Origin: an uncultured Clostridia bacterium
GTDB lineage: Bacteria; Bacillota; Clostridia; UMGS1810
Length of the DNA stretch: 7,164 bases
NCBI GenBank assembly: GCA_937959315.1
Contig: CALGRC010000215.1
Span: 1-7,164, forward strand
Direction: 5' to 3'
The position numbers and the translations under genes were made by a program. The notes under the pieces were generated by a model. That model saw only the letters and a program-made list of their open reading frames with translations, was not told where the DNA came from and did no database searches. Shown here piece after piece: positions 5,862 through 7,164 of the stretch; positions within the stretch are counted from its first letter, which is position 1, and the number at the start of each line of letters is the position of its first letter.

Positions 5862-7155
5862 ATATGACATTGACGAAGAGCTGGAAACCCCTTTTAACCT
5901 ATCTTATCTCAAACGGGTATTTGGCTATATGAAGCGTTACAAAAAAGGGCTGCTTTCTGGCCTTGCCATTATCCTATTATGCAGCCTTGGCAACACTGCC
6001 GGGCCGGCGCTCATCAAGGCGGCTATCGACCTCATCACCCAATACGCCGGGCAGGGGATTTTATTTCAAGTATTTGCGGCCATTTTGGGTATTATGGCAT
6101 GCTATACCATCATTTCCGTAGCCAGCGCCTTGCTGCTCAAAACCAAAACGCGCATCATGTCCAAAACCGGGCAGGCCATCATTGGGGACATCCGTTACGA
6201 CCTGTTTACCCACATTCAAAAGCTGTCCTTTTCCTACTTTGATTCCCGGCCGCATGGAAAAATCTTGGTGCGGGTAGTCAACTACGTAAACTCCATATCC
6301 GATTTCCTGTCAAACGGTGTGATCAACTGCATATCGGATATTTTCACCCTGCTGGTTATCATTCTCTTTATGTTTTTCATCCATGCCGAACTTGCCTTGG
6401 TATGCATGATCCCGCTGCCGTTTTTTATTGTATTCATCGCATTCATGCGCAAAAAGCAGCGGATGGCCTGGCAAACGCTCAGTGCCAAACAGTCCAACAT
6501 GAACGCCTACATCCATGAAAATATCGTCGGCGTCAAAGTGACTGAATCTTTCAACCGGCAGGTGGAAAACCAGCGTATTTTCAAATCCATCTGCGATGAC
6601 AACAAAAAAGCCTGGATGCACGTCCAACATTATGATAAGCTTATCTGGCCTACCGTAGACTTCCTCTCAACCATTGGCCTTGCCATCTTGTTTGGCTACT
6701 CTATTATGCGCATTTCAAGCGGTGCGCTGTCTATCGGAACACTGGTAGCCTTTTCCGCCTATATTTCCATGTTTTGGGGCCCGATTTTAAACCTGTCCAA
6801 CTTTTATAACCAAATCATCAACGTTATGGCCTATTTGGAGCGGATATTTGAAACCATGGATACAGAACCAGAAGTGCATGACAAACCGGATGCCATTCCC
6901 ATGAAACCCATTGTCGGCAAGGTGGAATTTAAACATGTGGTTTTTGGCTACGAAGACGGCGTACAAATTTTAAAAGACGTCAGCTTTACCGTGAACCCCG
7001 GTGACACCATCGCATTGGTAGGGCCGACCGGCGCGGGGAAAACGACCATCATCAATCTCATTTCCCGCTTTTACGATTTGAACAGCGGGCAGGTGCTCAT
7101 CGACGGGCAGGATATCAGCGATGTCTGTAGGTTTGTCAAACATATTGGACAGTGA
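5848..7155 (+). pseudogene. ABC exporter half-transporter, partner subunit, interrupted after Walker A
   Basis: The second exporter subunit reads as 435 residues and then stops at TGA 7153-7155, where family members run to about 580-620. The transmembrane domain is complete, with six hydrophobic segments (about 34-55, 70-97, 155-178, 181-200, 268-286, 294-312) and the coupling-helix region. The nucleotide-binding domain begins normally: FKHVVFGYEDG with A-loop Y368, Walker A GPTGAGKT (392-399) and the strand GQVLIDGQDISDV (414-426). After V426 the family similarity ends, with a short tail ending KHIGQ. Q-loop, signature, Walker B and switch His are all missing, so this product cannot be a working ATPase. 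The break coincides with a drop in GC at 7125-7164, as expected if an element has inserted. The start ATG follows an ideal Shine-Dalgarno and overlaps the previous gene by 14 nt. An assembly or sequencing error is an alternative; the rest lies outside the window. Confidence 0.8.
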
Positions 7156-7164
7156 ACTCTAAGG
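7126..7164. mobile_element. Possible left end of an inserted element interrupting the exporter gene (cut by window edge)
   Basis: From about 7123-7126 the sequence stops encoding ABC-ATPase in any frame and becomes AT-richer (16 G or C in the last 40 bases). It begins with TG, contains an 11-bp palindrome GTTTGTCAAAC (7131-7141) and ends in the purine-rich CTAAGG, which could lead into a ribosome binding site. This is compatible with an insertion sequence end, perhaps IS3-like, but no transposase, second terminal repeat or target duplication is visible. The call is an inference. Confidence 0.3.

Noticed and set aside
1..7164. CRISPR array, tRNA or rRNA genes, riboswitch
   Set aside because: No regularly spaced repeats, no cloverleaf-like or rRNA-like stretches and no leader of sufficient size and conservation were seen on reading both strands.

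Overview
The window looks like chromosomal DNA of a Gram-positive Firmicute, most likely a moderately GC-rich member of the Clostridia. Evidence: the DUF1385 (YqhQ) gene directly followed by prmC is an arrangement typical of that group, the ribosome binding sites are strong AGGAGG-type sites, the promoters are near-consensus sigma-A, and the ABC exporter pair is of the Firmicutes heterodimeric type. The species cannot be named from the sequence.

Layout. The left edge (3-290, + strand) holds the C-terminal part of a small membrane protein, probably a PAP2-family phosphatase. Its last codons and stop lie inside a strong hairpin that terminates transcription from both sides. Facing it on the - strand is a three-gene operon, transcribed from about 2790 down to 311: DUF1385/yqhQ, prmC (release-factor glutamine methyltransferase), and a class I SAM-dependent methyltransferase of unknown substrate. 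The first two genes overlap by 7 nt; the last has its Shine-Dalgarno starting in the prmC stop codon.

A 148-bp divergent intergenic region (2767-2914) separates this operon from a + strand LacI-family regulator (2915-3940) with a sugar-binding-type effector domain. It carries two outward-facing promoters, each with a 17-nt spacer. Their -35 boxes lie back to back inside one 18-bp inverted repeat, so transcription of the two units is probably mutually dependent.

Downstream, after a separate promoter (4034-4061), come two overlapping ABC exporter half-transporter genes (4101-5861 and 5848-7155). The first is complete and has Asp in place of the catalytic Glu after Walker B, the hallmark of the degenerate-site subunit of heterodimeric exporters such as BmrC/BmrD or TM287/TM288. 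The second should be its partner, but its reading frame stops shortly after Walker A, nine bases before the window edge. The last ~40 bases do not look like ABC coding sequence, so the gene is probably interrupted by an insertion whose body lies beyond the window.

There is no tRNA, rRNA, CRISPR array or complete mobile element in the window, and no stretch above 300 bases lacks a gene. Most of the content is ordinary core and transport functions. The points deserving a second look are the interrupted exporter subunit, the shared -35 palindrome, and the absence of prfA next to prmC.
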